A stretch of DNA of 64,000 bases from Ranitomeya variabilis (lineage: Eukaryota; Chordata; Amphibia; Anura; Dendrobatidae), in the NCBI RefSeq assembly GCF_051348905.1, contig NC_135236.1, positions 668,518,389 through 668,582,388 of the forward strand, in the 5' to 3' direction. Each line of letters begins with the position of its first letter. The first letter of the stretch is position 1. A model generated the notes under the pieces. It made no database searches, had not been told where the DNA came from, and worked only from the letters and a program-made list of their open reading frames with translations. Made by a program: the position numbers and the translations under genes. Positions 1-11,468 of this stretch are shown one piece after another.

Positions 1-152
1 CACATTTCCAGCCCATACTGTCTCCTTACAATCCCCCCCAGCTCCGCCACCCATACTGTATCCTTACACATTTCCCCACAATAAAACTTCCTCTCCTGCC
101 CGGCTCAATTGGTACGCTTACCTGATCTCCTCTTGCAGGAGCGACTTCAGCA

Positions 153-2161
153 AAAAATTGGAGTTGGATCCTACACAGGACTACTACAAGGAACTAAACA
201 AGTTGGTATCTTGTCTGCCCGACGAATCCATAAGAGCCAATGACCTGATACCAGAAAGTCCAAGAACAGGGACATTCTACATGCTTCCTAAAATCCACAA
301 ATCTGGAAATCCAGGAAGACCAATTATTTCATGTGTGGGCACCCTTACTGAGCAGGTATCTGGATGGGTAGAGGGTATTCTTAAACCCCTGGTAAAAGAT
401 ACACCCAGCTTCATTCAGGACACAACTGACCTATTGAATAAACTATCAGCAATAGGTCCTCTACCAGAAGGAACCATCCTGGCCACCATGGATGTGGAAT
501 CTTTGTACTCCAATATCCCACACCAGGATGGATTAAATGCCTGCAAATTCTTCCTGGAAAACACAGGGACTGATGCAAATTCTGTGGTGAAACTTATAAA
601 ATTCATCCTCACCCACAATTACTTTGAATTTGACAAGAAGATCTATCTACAGGAGACTGGCACAGCAATGGGAAGTAAAATGGCCCCACAGTATGCAAAT
701 CTTTTCATGGCCAAGCTTGAAAGCGACTTTTTGTCCTCATGTCCCATCTGGCCTCTGGCGTACTACCGCTACATTGATGACATTTTAATCATCTGGACGG
801 AGTCTGAGCCACAGCTAAAGATGTTCCATGAACAGTTTAATCAATTTCACCCTACCATCAACTTGACACTCAACTACTCCTGTACTGAAATTAACTTTTT
901 GGACACCATCATTAAGCTGCAGAACAATAAAATAGAGACATCCCTGTATCAGAAGCCAATCGACCGTCCAACATACCTTAAATGGGACAGTTTCCATCCA
1001 AAACACATTAAAAACTCTATTGTCTACAGCCAAGCCATCAGATACAATCGTATGTGTTCCAACCCCATGGATAGGGATGAACACCTTGGTCGCCTCAGAA
1101 AGACCTTTCTGAATCAGGGCGACCATCCAAGAACAATTGAAAACTAGATCACAGGAGCCACCAGAATATCAAGGAATCACCTGCTACATGACAAAGCTAA
1201 AGAAGAAAATAACTGGGTACCTCTAGTAGTTACCTACAATCCAAATCTGGAGGCGCTAAGGGGAGCTGCACGGAAATTACAACCTTTACTACAAAAAGAT
1301 GCCCGCTTACAATCCATTTTTCCAGACCCCCACTACTGTGTTTTAGACAGCCCCCAAATCTAAGAAGCATCAAGAGCTCCCTGTCCTCTCCAACAGCTGC
1401 AGGTACCTTTCCCTGCAATCAGAAAAAATGTAAAACCTGTCCATTTATAATGACCACGGACAAGATAAAGATCCCCAATTCACATCAGGACTACAAGACA
1501 CCAGATTCTTTCAGCTGCGTCACTTCTAATGTGGTGTACCTAATTATTTGTACTAAATGTGCATCTGTATGTTGGGGAGACAGGGCAGAAACTGAGAACA
1601 AGGATGAACTCTCACCGCCATACAATAAGGGAAAAAAGAATGGATCTACCTGTGGCAATACATTTTTGTCTCCCAAATCATAGCATTATGGACATGAAAT
1701 TACTTGTATTGAAAGGTAGCTTCAAATCTAAGAGAGACAGAAGAGTCTGGGAATATAAACTGATGACGACCTTTGACTGTCTTAGTGGTGGAATGAATGT
1801 GTCGCATGGATTTATGTCTTTTTACATCAACTAAGGAACTTGCCCCTCAGACTATGAGGGGTCATCACAACAGAGACCCCAATCAGAGGACAATAAAACA
1901 TTTCTTATCTAAGAACTGGCCCAACATTTATGGACATAACCGTTTATCACTCATGGTAATTCTGCTTCATGCCACCTGTCTTATCCATGTTTTTTTTTTT
2001 CTGTGCTATGTTGTGCATAAATTTGTGATTCTTCAGAATTTGTATTAGTCTCTGCCTGATGAAGAGACCTGTGTAGTCTCGAAAGTTTGCAATTTGTTAC
2101 CATCTTTTCAGTTAGCCATTAAAAGGTATCAACCACTGAGGACTCTCAATTCTAAACATTT
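153..2161 (+). mobile_element. Penelope-like element (RT plus GIY-YIG), 5'-truncated
   Basis: This is a Penelope-like retroelement copy. The reverse transcriptase part is open from 158 to 1147 (329 codons from the first Met). It shows the Penelope-type order: LPKIHK near the N end, a GTAMGSKMAPQYANLFM block, then the catalytic YRYIDDIL. After a stop, the same element continues to about 1834 in shifting frames. That part has a Cys-rich CNQKKCKTCPF linker and a GIY-YIG nuclease core seen as VVYLIICTKC followed by LYVGETGQ. The 3' end is an AT-rich tail closing near ATTTTT at 2161; the same tail occurs at 19267-19397. A short repeat TTCAGCA lies at 146-152 and 2162-2168 and may be the target duplication. 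At least one stop and frameshifts make it inactive. The N-terminal part of the RT is missing. Confidence 0.85.
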
Positions 2162-2168
2162 TTCAGCA

Positions 2169-2940
2169 GCATGGTCAGCTGACCTGATCACACTGTTGAC
2201 TTTGCCTTGACCTTGAATTGCCTGCAATCAGGGCTTCAACTGTATTCATGCCTGAAAAATGCAAGTACAATTGAATTCAGGTAGTTTGACAGCCGACTCG
2301 GAGAATGACCGAATCCCCACTGTGGCGGCAGCAAAATGCCACCACCTAGGAGACATCCCGGAACACTGCGCTTTCTGCCTGCTGCAAAAAGATGCAAATG
2401 CCACTCCGGTCCACCTACTGTACATACACCACTGACGATCGTATGAAAACGTCCTCTACTAAAGGGTTGTTTAATTAAGCAGATAATCATTTAAACAATA
2501 AAAGACAAGATCATAACTCAATACTAGCAAACAATATCAGATGATACCAAGGTTTATATAGGACAATAATCAAGAATGAAATGGCTGAATAGTGAAGGTG
2601 TGTACAACATTTAAAGCTAGGGAACTGTTTTTTGCCTTGGAAGACAATCAACTTGATTTAGTACTTGAATTTACATCCCTCCTTTTTGTCAGTCAAATCG
2701 GTGAACCAGTGAACAATTTCAATTTGTATTACACAATTTTCAAAAGTTTAATGAGAGTTTTTTTGATTGCTTAAACGATTTTATGCAGAATTAATGAGCG
2801 TTTTTGGATACATTGTTCAGTTGCCGAACACATTCACATTGTACAGTTATTGTGAACAATGGGTTATTAACATTAGAATCTGATGTATCGACCAATGCAA
2901 AGGCAGCTTAAGTGAGTGGGAATTATAATTAGCATATATA
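2169..2940. other. Intergenic stretch, no gene recognised
   Basis: AT-rich sequence with only short chance ORFs. A run of TA repeats at about 2930-2950 lies close to the end of the duplicated TRIM segment. No exon or known repeat was recognised. Confidence 0.4.
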
Positions 2941-2985
2941 TATGTATATATCATCAGGAGGATATATACCATAATTGTCAACTCA

Positions 2986-4619
2986 TTAGCAAAAAATTAT
3001 CCCTTCCATATTAGATTTATCATCAGTTTCCTGTTTATTACAGTTGCTGCTTCCCCCTAATATCTTTATCGAAGATTTGTACAGACGTAGTGCTGCATAA
3101 AGGGGCTCCGTGAAGATGGCAGTGAAGGTGTGTAAGTGTATGATGGGGTCACACAGCTCATAAAAGGACAACTGCCCGGCCTCATAATCCAGACATATCC
3201 TGACCTTATCAATGGAGATCTGCTGAGATAACGGGAACTCACTACTGTCATATGTCACTGAATACTGATTATTATATCTTCTCAAACTCCAGGATTTTGT
3301 ATTATCTCCAACACGGGATTGATGCCCCCTCCTGTCTATACTGGGATAACACATCCCCACCCTCCAATCCCCTAATCTACTGCTCTCCACATCCCAGTAA
3401 TGTCGTCCTGAGGTAAATCCTCTCCTGCTCATCACCGGATTACACAGGAATCTCTCTGCTGTTTCTGAACGATTCTGGTTCATTTATGTCCAGGTTGCAG
3501 TTTTCAGGTCGTCTGATATAAGGAGATTATTACCAGCTGTGGTTACATCCAGTAATATGTCTGCAGGACCCTCCACATAGATCCCGCTCCTTATACCTGA
3601 TATTACATCACATAATGTGTGTAATGTGTGTGAGCCACATCCAGGTCATCTCCATCATGGGGCTGTTCATCATGTCCCCCTGTGTCCTCATCACCTCCCT
3701 CCTCCTCAGGATCACACGAGTCACCGGTGTCTGGTTCCTGTAAGACAGTCAGTGGATCCGTCATGTTACACAGCTCCTCAATGTGTCTCATCTTCCTGGA
3801 CAGCTCGTCCTTCTTTATTTCCAGCTGATGGATCAGAGCAGAGAGTGACAGTGACTCTTCCTTTTCCTTCCTGGAGATCTCACTCAGGACCTTCTCCAGG
3901 ACTTCCACCCGTCTCCTGATGTCTGTAGACAGGGCAGTGACTCTCTTGGCTTCTCCAGCTGCTTTTTCCTGAGCTTTTCTCTTGCGCTCCTCCAGACTCC
4001 GGACTCTTTCCTCAGTCTCTTCTCTCTTTGTGATCAGTTTCTGGAGAACATTTCTCAGTTTCTCCTTCTTCTTCTCAGAGGCGTCATTCAGTATCTCCAC
4101 CTGATGTCCCCGATGTTCTCCGCCCAAACAGCAGAACACACAGATACAAGCCGTGTCCTCAGTGCAGTAATATTCCAGGATCTTCTTATGGACAGAACAT
4201 TTCCTTTTCTCCAGAGAAGTGCTGGGATCAGATAAGACGTGTTCTGGTGATTTGCTGTGAACCCTCAGGTGTTTATCACACAGAGAAGCCTCACAGCGAA
4301 GACAGGATCTAACAGCAGGTACAGGAGAGTCCACACAGTAAGTGCAGCAGATCCCGGTGATCTCCTCTCGTTCTCGCTGAGTAATCAGGAAACGTTCTGC
4401 GACTTTATGAAGATATAAGTTTCTCATCAGTGCCGGCTGCTGGTGAAACTCTTCTCTGCATACAGGACAGGAATAACCTCCAGACCCGTCCTGTGTATCC
4501 AGCACACGACCAATACAGACCCGGCAGAAGTTGTGTCCACATCTCAGCATTACAGGATCTGTATAAGTGCTCAGACAGATGGAGCAGAGCAGCTCTTCTC
4601 TCAGATCAATAGACGCCAT
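2986..4619 (-). pseudogene. TRIM (RING/B-box/coiled-coil/PRY-SPRY) pseudogene
   Basis: This is a paralogue of the intact TRIM unit at 27991-29583. TRIM proteins are RING-type E3 ubiquitin ligases, many of them in innate immunity. The N part (4619 down to 3603) holds a RING with CSICLSTYTDPVMLRCGHNF, two B-boxes with a complete GEHRGH zinc site, and a long coiled coil. The C part (3483 down to 2986) holds the SPRY with FTSGRHYWDVESS. Compared with the other copy, one base is missing near 3631, where GATCACATCC reads GCCACATCC on the plus strand. This shifts the frame after DLDV. A TAA also replaces the CGA of TWTREK at about 3483-3486. The ATG is preceded by a strong polypyrimidine tract and CAG acceptor (about 4622-4645), so the coding exon was probably spliced to an upstream non-coding exon. 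The two breaks argue against a working full-length protein, although a RING/coiled-coil form could still be made. Confidence 0.85.
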
Positions 4620-4621
4620 GG

Positions 4622-4645
4622 CTGACAGAGGAAGAGAGAAAATAA
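4622..4645 (-). promoter_or_regulatory. Splice acceptor upstream of TRIM pseudogene ATG
   Basis: Read on the minus strand, a T/C-rich run ends in TCTGTCAG two bases before the ATG. It is a textbook 3' splice site. The homologous place in the intact TRIM copy reads GTCAT, so the AG is absent there. Confidence 0.5.
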
Positions 4646-5619
4646 ACTACAATTATTTAATACTCAGAAAGCAAAGTTTGGGTTCAGCTATGTAGACACA
4701 GGATACGGAAAAATTATAACAGGTATTCAGTCCTCTATATTTTTTGTTGTATGAAAGTGTACAGGGCCGGTATCTGCACCCAGCGCAAGCGGGCAAGTGC
4801 CGGGGCCCTGAGCAGGCGGAGGGGCTCACTCACCATCGGGGTCACTGGCGTGCTCTGGGGGCCCGATCCCCCGCTGCTTGCTCCAAGCCCCGAGATTTGC
4901 CATACTCGCCTCTCCCTGTTTCTGGGCTGCGGTGTCTTCCGTCCTCTGACTGTGACGTTTCAGGTGAGAGGGCGCGATGATGTGATCAGCGTGCGCCCTC
5001 TGCCTGAACAGTCACGGCGCAGAGAGCCGGAAGACACCGAGGAGTCGGACAGCGACGAGAGGTGAATATTTTTTTAAATTTTTTTTTAACCTCTTTACCC
5101 CCAAAGGTGGTTTGCATGTTAATGACCGGGCCAATTTTTACAATTCTGACCACTGTCCCTTTATGAGGTAATATTTCTGGAACGCTTCATGGATCCTGGT
5201 GATTCTAGCATTGTTTTCTCGTGACATATTGTACTTCATGATAGTGGTAAAATTTCCTTAATATGACTTGCGATTATTTGTGGAAAAAAAACTGAAATTT
5301 CGCAATTTTCCAACTTTGAATTTTCATGCCCTTAAATCACAGAGATATGTCACACAAAAATACTTAATATGTAACATTTCCCACATGTCTACTTTATATC
5401 AGCACAATTTTGGAACCCCATTTTTTTTTTATTGGGGAGTTATAAGGGTTAAAAGTTTACCAGTGATTTCTCATTTTTACACCACCATTTCTTAGGGACC
5501 ACCTCACATTTGAATTCACTTTGAGGGGTCTATATGAAAGAAAATACCAAGTAAGTGACACCATTCTAAAAACTGCACCCCTCAAGGTGCTCAAAACCAC
5601 ATTCAAAAAGTATATTAAC

Positions 5620-6219
5620 AAGTGATGAGCGAATATACTCGTTACTCGAGATTTCTCGAGCATGCTCGGGGGTCCTCCGAGTATTTTTCAGTGCTCGGAG
5701 ATTTAGTTTTTCTTGCCACAACTGAATGATTTACATCTGTTAGCCAGCATAAGTACATGTGGGGATTCCCTAGCAACCAGGCAACCCCCACATGTACTTA
5801 TGCTGGCTAACAGATGTAAATCTTTCAGCTGTGGCAAGAAAAACTAAGGGTATGTGCACACGCTGCGGATTTTGCCGCGGATCCCCAGCGTTTCCGCAGC
5901 AGTTTCCCATGCATTTACAGTATAATGTAAACCTATGGGAAATGAAAACCGCAGTGCAAATGCTGCGGAAAAAAACGCGCAGAATAGAAAACTGCAGGTG
6001 TAAACCCACAGCGGAATCCGCAATAGAAACCGCGCTAAATCCGCAGTAAAAACCGCAGCGGTTTTGCACTGCGGTTTTCCAAAATCCGCTGCGGAAAAAT
6101 CCTCAGCCCTCAAAGATACGTGTGCATATACCCTCAATCTCCGAGCACTAAAAAATACTCGGAGGACACCCGAGCGTGCTCGAGAAATCTCGAGTAACGA
6201 GTAAATTCGCTCAACACTA
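5620..6219. mobile_element. hAT-type foldback MITE
   Basis: The ends are inverted: AAGTGATGAGCGAA on the left, and the reverse complement of TTCGCTCAACACTA on the right. The palindromic arms extend inward through CTCGAGATTTCTCGAG and beyond. The element is flanked by a perfect 8-bp direct repeat ATATTAAC (5612-5619 and 6220-6227), the duplication length of hAT transposons. It carries no transposase. A second MITE sits inside it at 5848-6133. Confidence 0.8.
5848..6133. mobile_element. PIF/Harbinger-type MITE nested in the hAT MITE
   Basis: The terminal inverted repeats begin GGGTATGTGCACACG and end CGTGTGCATATACCC. The flanks read TAA (5845-5847) and TCA (6134-6136), consistent with a three-base TWA-type duplication in which one copy has changed. 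The internal sequence is rich in GCGGAT and GCGGTTT words. It is non-coding. The same family occurs at 12548-13492 and 37394-37758. Confidence 0.75.
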
Positions 6220-6419
6220 ATATTAACCCTTCAGGTGCGTCACAGGAATCTTTGGAATGTTTAAATAAAATTAACATTTAACTTGTTTTCACAAAAAATA
6301 TTACTTCAGATCCAGTTTGTTTGACTTTTCGATGCAAAATTGTCTGGAATTGAGATCGGACGCCATGTCACGTTTGGAGAGCCCCTGATGTGCCTCAACA
6401 GTGGAAGTCTCCTAATTCT

Positions 6420-6835
6420 AACTCCAACGCTAACCCCAATATACCCCTAACCATAACCCAAATCCCAACACACCCTTAACCCTAATCCCAACCCTAACCA
6501 CAACTCTAAGCCCAACACACCCCTAACCCTAATCCCAAACCTAACCATAACCTAAACCCCAACACACCGCTAACCCTAATCCCAACCCTAACCACAACCC
6601 TAAGCCCAACACACCCCTAACCCTAATCCCAACCCTAACCACAACCCTAAGCCCAACACACCCCTAACCCTAATCCCAACCCTAACCATAACCTAAACCC
6701 CAACACACCTAACCCTAATCCCAACCCTAACCATAACCCTAATCTAACCCTGACATACCCCTAACCATAATCCCAACCATAAACGTAATCCTAACATTAA
6801 TCCAAACCCTAATTTAGCCCCAACCCTAATGGGAA
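6420..6835 (+). repeat. Degenerate telomere-like CCCTAA/CCCAAC array
   Basis: About 400 bases of variants of CCCTAA, CCCTAAT, CCCAAC and AACACACCC. They form a loose higher-order unit of roughly 60 bases (CCTAATCCCAACCCTAACCA followed by CAACCCTAAGCCCAACACAC). It lies within the frog repeat at 5088-7200. Confidence 0.85.
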
Positions 6836-7200
6836 AATGGAAATAAATACATTTTTTTATTTTATTATTTTTCCCTAACTAAAGGGGGGTTTGATTTACT
6901 ATTTATAGCGGGTTTTTATGTTTGGCAGCTGTCACACGCTAAAAGATGCTTTTTATTGCAAAAAATAGTATTTGCATCACCACATTTTCAGAGCTATAAT
7001 TTTTGCACATTTTGGCCCACAGAATCATGTGAGGTTTTGTTTTTTGCGGGACGAGTATTTATTGGTATCATTTTCGGGCACATGACATTTTTTTATCGCT
7101 ATTATTACGATTTTTGGGATGCAGAATGAACAAAGACCAGTAATTCATTAATTTTTTTTTGGGGGGGCGGGCGTTTATACCGTTCCACATGTGGTAAAAT

Positions 7201-8668
7201 TGATAATAATAAATAATAATGATAATTTTATTTATATAGCACCAACATATTCCACAATATTTACAACTTATAGAGGGGACTTGTACAGACAATAGACATT
7301 ACAGCATAACAGAAATCACAGTTCAAAACAGATACCAGGAGGAATGAGGGCCCTGCTGCTCGCAAGCTTACAACCTATGAGGAAAAGGGGAGACACGAGA
7401 GGTGGATGGTAACAATTGCTTTAGTTATTTGGACCAGCCATAGTGTAAGGCTCGGGTGTTCATGTAAAGCTGCATGAACCAGTTAACTGCCTAAGTATGT
7501 AGCAGTACAGACAAAGAGGCTTCACTGCATGAAGTGTATGTGAACATGATGCGAGGAACCTGATTGTTTTTTTTTTGTTTTTTTGAATGGGCCACACAGG
7601 GATAGTTAGGTTAGTGCGTTGAGGCGGTAGGCCAATCTGAACAAATGAGTTTTTAGGGCGCGCTTAAAACTGTGGGGATTGGGGATTATTCGTATTAACC
7701 TAGGTAATGCATTCCAAAGAGTTGGCGCAGCACGTGAAAAGTCTTGGTGACAGGAGTGGGAGGTTCTGATTATTGAGGATGCTAACCTGAGGTCATTAGC
7801 GGAGTGGAGGGCACGGGTAGGGTGGTAGACTGAGACCAGAGAGGAGATGTAGGGTGGTGCTGAGCCATGGAGTGCTTTGTGGATGAGGGTAGTAGTTTTG
7901 TACTGGATTCTGGAGTGGATGGGTAGCCAGTGTAATGACTGGCACAAGGTAGAGGCGTCGGTGTAACGTTTGGTGAGGAATATGATCTTGGCAGCAGCAT
8001 TCAGGACAGATTGGAGCGGGGAGAGTTTGGTAAGAGGGAGGCGGATTAGTAGAGAGTTACAATAGTCCAGACGAGAATGAATAAGTGAGACAGTGAGAGT
8101 TTTTGCAGAGTCGAAAGTAAGAAAAGGGCGAATTCTAGAAATGTTTTTGAGATGCAGATAAGAAGAGCGAGCCAGTGATCGGATGTGGGGGATGAAGGAA
8201 AGCTCGGAATCAAGGATGACCCCAAGGCAGCGGGCATGTTGCTTTGGAGTAATGGTGGAACCGCACACGGAGATGGCAATGTCAGGCAAAGGTAGGCTAG
8301 TAGAGGCAGAGAACACGAGGAGTTCAGTTTTTGACAGGTTCAGTTTCAGATAGAGGGAGGACATGATGTTAGAGACAGCGGTAAGACAATCACTGGTGTT
8401 TTCTAAGAAGGTCGGAGTGATATCAGGAGAAGAGGTGTATAATTGGGTGTCGTCAGCATAGAGATGGTACTGGAAACCAAATCTACTGATTGTTTGTCCA
8501 ATAGGGGCAGTATACAAAGAGAAGAGGAGGGGGCCTAGGACTGATCCTTGAGGAACCCCAACAGTAAGGGGAAGGTGAGAGGAGCAGGAACCAGCAAAAC
8601 ATACAGTGAAGGATCGGTCAGAGAGATAGGAGGAGAACCAAGAGAGAACGGTGTCCTTGATGCAGATG
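7201..8668 (-). mobile_element. L2-clade LINE, 5'-truncated, 3' half of RT
   Basis: A LINE reverse-transcriptase fragment on the minus strand, open for about 350 codons. The reading frame starts at about 8668 with a [11 protein letters not shown] block. It passes [17 protein letters not shown] and [11 protein letters not shown] (catalytic ADD), then [21 protein letters not shown] and [13 protein letters not shown], and stops near 7606. This order is typical of the L2 group. The 3' UTR runs to about 7225 and ends in an AAT-rich simple tail at 7200-7225, as expected for L2/CR1 elements. The endonuclease and N-terminal RT are missing. The frame is still open, so the copy looks fairly young. Confidence 0.88.
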
Positions 8669-8845
8669 GATCATGTACTACTTACAAATGATATGTTTTA
8701 TTAATTATTGTGTTTAATAAAGAATTGTTGATTTTATTACGAGTTCTCCAAATCTTTGTAATAGTATAATTTAATTGTGGATTCAGGAGAATTAGTATTT
8801 TGTGCCCAATACTATCGGATATACCTTTTATGTATGCATGTAATA

Positions 8846-9003
8846 AAAATTAATAATAATAAAAAACAAAAATATAATAATAAAATAATAATTATTAATA
8901 ATAATACAATAATAATAAATAATAATAATAATAACAATAATAATAAATAATAATGATAATAATAATACTAATAATAATATAATAATAATAATAATAAATT
9001 AAA
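8846..9003 (+). repeat. AAT microsatellite
   Basis: About 150 bases made almost only of AAT, AATAAT and close variants. Confidence 0.85.
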
Positions 9004-9289
9004 TTCAGCCTTGAGCGTTTTTTTTAAGCTTAACAATAGAGATTTATAACTATATCCTCTTCTTTCATTTGAACTATTTGTGGTGTGTTTTTATTTCGAT
9101 TCCACTTTTGGGAAATATTATGTGAAATTCCACATTTATATATTTCAGACGACTTTTTTGCCATAAATAGTATTTTGATCTTACTGTTACCGCATCTTCC
9201 CTAAACGCACCATGTGTGCTCCAGTCGTGCACTACCTGACCGTCTCTATGCTTTAATGCATTAATATCGGGTGTAATAAAGATTTGTTC

Positions 9290-9610
9290 ATTATTAAATA
9301 GAGGTCTCCAGTTTTTTTGATCGGGTGATTTAAATAGGAAAGAACCTGGACATGTTTGGTGTCTGCGAACTCGTAGTGACCTGGAGAATGGTAGCGGCAG
9401 CTCAGTTTTAGGATTTAGGGAACACGGTAAAAAAATCAAAATTGTGGATTTGCACTTTTTTTGCAATTTGACTGCACTTGGACTTTTTTTTCCTGTTTTC
9501 CAGCACACTATACAGTAAAATAAATGGCGTCGTTCAAAAGTACAACTCGTCCCGCTAAGAAATAAACCCCTCACACGGCCATATTGATGGAAGTTAAAAA
9601 ACAAATACAA
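9290..9610 (+). repeat. Dispersed frog repeat, copy 1
   Basis: Shares a long, colinear stretch with 35560-35870, from GAACCTGGACATGTTTGGT through AAAAGTACAACTCGTCCCGC, in the same orientation. It is non-coding. It is probably part of a non-autonomous DNA transposon of the kind seen at 5088-7200. Confidence 0.65.
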
Positions 9611-9922
9611 GAGGCGTGCGTGCTTTTCTGTCTGAGCTCCCTTCTCCCCAGAGACATGACTTTTTGTATATACTGTGTACGCTCCATCCGGATTTATATT
9701 ATGTTCGTTACAATTAGAAGTTTGAAATGTTCCTATAAAAAGTTGTAAAAGAAACTCAGAAAACACAAATAAAAATGAATAAAAGTTGAAGAATCTGAAT
9801 GTATCAGCAGAAGAACTTCCATAAATAAGATTCTGGCTTCGCACACGGCTCCTTAATGCTCGTCCTAAGGACGTTTCCCACTGATCCAGCTGATTTTTTT
9901 CTCTTATTTGAGCAGCTCTTAC

Positions 9923-9995
9923 CTTGGATCCTGCTTTTCCTCTGCCGGCTGCTAGTGATGTGGAGGAGACTTGGAGCCCTGTGAGCAAGTGGGGA
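9923..9995 (-). other. Candidate non-coding first exon
   Basis: On the minus strand, CAGGATCCAAG is followed by GTAAGA at 9922-9917, a consensus splice donor. The stretch just upstream is G/C-richer than its surroundings. It lies about 40-60 bases downstream of the nearest of three CCAAT boxes, the usual promoter spacing. The TRIM pseudogene's acceptor at about 4622-4645 lies downstream on the same strand, so this could be its first exon. No transcript evidence is available from sequence alone. Confidence 0.3.
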
Positions 9996-10029
9996 ATGGT
10001 TGGCAATGCTTTGTTGTGACCGGGCTCCT

Positions 10030-10170
10030 CCCACATAAACACATACATTACTGTGATTGGCTGCTCAGTGTAGTGAGTGCACTGCACACATGATCTGTGA
10101 TTGGCTGCTCAGTGTAGTGAGTGCACTGCACATATGATCTGTGATTGGCTGCTCTTTGTAGTGGGTGGAC
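10030..10170 (-). promoter_or_regulatory. Triplicated CCAAT-box (NF-Y-like) promoter candidate
   Basis: Three inverted CCAAT boxes (ATTGG at 10056, 10100 and 10144, exactly 44 bases apart) lie in a 44-bp tandem repeat, each in the context TGTGATTGGCTGCTC. On the minus strand this reads as a repeated GAGCAGCCAATCACA, close to the NF-Y consensus. A splice donor follows at 9922. Confidence 0.35.
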
Positions 10171-11465
10171 ACATATGGCCTCTACCAAGGCCAAGCTTTT
10201 AACCCCTTAAGTGTGCAGTCATGGAATGCTACTTTTTTTTATTCTCTTTCATTTTCTCCTCCCCTTCTTCTATGAGCTGTAATTTTGACTTTGTCAGTGG
10301 TGAAATATAAAATGTTGTGTGGGCTTGTGTTGTTTTTTTATTTTATTTGGGTAAAAAAATTGAAAAATTCATAACTTCATAACAAAAAAAATTACTTGAG
10401 CTTATATTTTCCAAAACATCTGGGACTTCTATATGTTAAATGTTGGGGCACATATGATGCTTTGATTGCTTTTTAATGCATTCTGTTTGTGGCATTGTGA
10501 CCAAAACCCCACAATTCTGGCATAACTTTTTTTTCTCTTTTATATTTTTTACAGATCATGTTAATTTGGGATTTAAATAGATTGTACTTTTGTGGACAAG
10601 TTTATATTAAAAAAAAATATATATATATTCTTTATTCGGGCTCTTTCACACGTCAGTATCTCCGGGACGTGTGGTGACAGTTTCCACATGCACCGGAGAC
10701 CGTGACACACACACAAGCCATTGAAATGAATGAGTTCCCAGCACCAGCAGAAGATAATGATGAGAGTAGTAGTCGGCTCCCACTGCCTCCACCTGTAAAA
10801 ATAAGGAATTATACTCAACTGTCCTAAATGTCCCCCACTGTAATCCATGTGTCCGATCATGCAAAGGAGCCGGGGAGAATGACGCCTGCAGTGAGCAGTG
10901 TCCTGTCACTCACTGAGGTCCGGGGCAGCTCGCTGCAGGCGTCATTCTCCACGGCTCCTCTCCATGAGCGGTCAAGAGCATTACGGGGGGACGATTAGGA
11001 CAGGTGATTAAATGGATTTTTTTAAATGTTATTCTTATTTTTACAGTTGGACACCACTCTCATCATGGCCCCCGCTGGTGCTAATCGCAGCAACCCCCAA
11101 CCTCCGCGGCAAGGTAGGGATACTATCAGGCAAAAAAATAGGGTCAGTACCCCAGGTGTCCTTGTATGCGATATGTCTAGTTGACAAACTAGACCCAATT
11201 ACACCTTGCTCTGAGCAACCAATACCCCTGATCCCAACTATTCAAAATATTTGTGAATTCAGTACCTTACTAGATAAGATTTATATCCATTCAGAGAGAG
11301 AGATTCCCAGACTGGAAAAATGGGTTAAATTAAATGAATAGAAATTCTACATGCTTAGTTTCAAAAGACGGAATCCGTCGCAAACGACGGTCAGCGACGG
11401 ATCCTGCGCCCATAGGCTTCCATTACAGGCAACGACGGTCAGCGACCGTTTTATTTAGTAGCAGC
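10171..11465. other. Repeat-derived intergenic stretch
   Basis: AT-rich in the left part. At about 10875-10955 the sequence GAATGACGCCTGCAG is answered by its inverted copy CTGCAGGCGTCATTC, a small hairpin with a CRE-like half site. From 11360 to 11465 there are repeated ACGACGGTCAGCGAC words typical of frog MITEs. No gene is recognised. Confidence 0.4.
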
Positions 11466-11468
11466 TTA

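Larger units (their letters stand above)
5088..7200 (+). mobile_element. Long non-autonomous frog repeat with telomere-like core
   Basis: Low-complexity, non-coding repeat. The left part (5088-5619) and right part (from 6228) join across a MITE insertion. It then runs through a CCCTAA-like array (6420-6835) into a further AT-rich part ending where the L2 tail begins. The style is that of the long non-autonomous DNA-transposon-like repeats common in frogs; this family assignment is from memory of such sequences and is inference. Confidence 0.5.

Noticed and set aside
6420-6835. True interstitial telomere (chromosome fusion relic)
   Set aside because: Units are too degenerate, with a higher-order pattern, and the array lies within an interspersed repeat.
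9074-10087. 337-codon minus-strand ORF
   Set aside because: It overlaps an interspersed repeat that also occurs at 35560-35870 and a tandem CCAAT repeat. It has no recognisable domain and unusual composition, so it is most likely chance.
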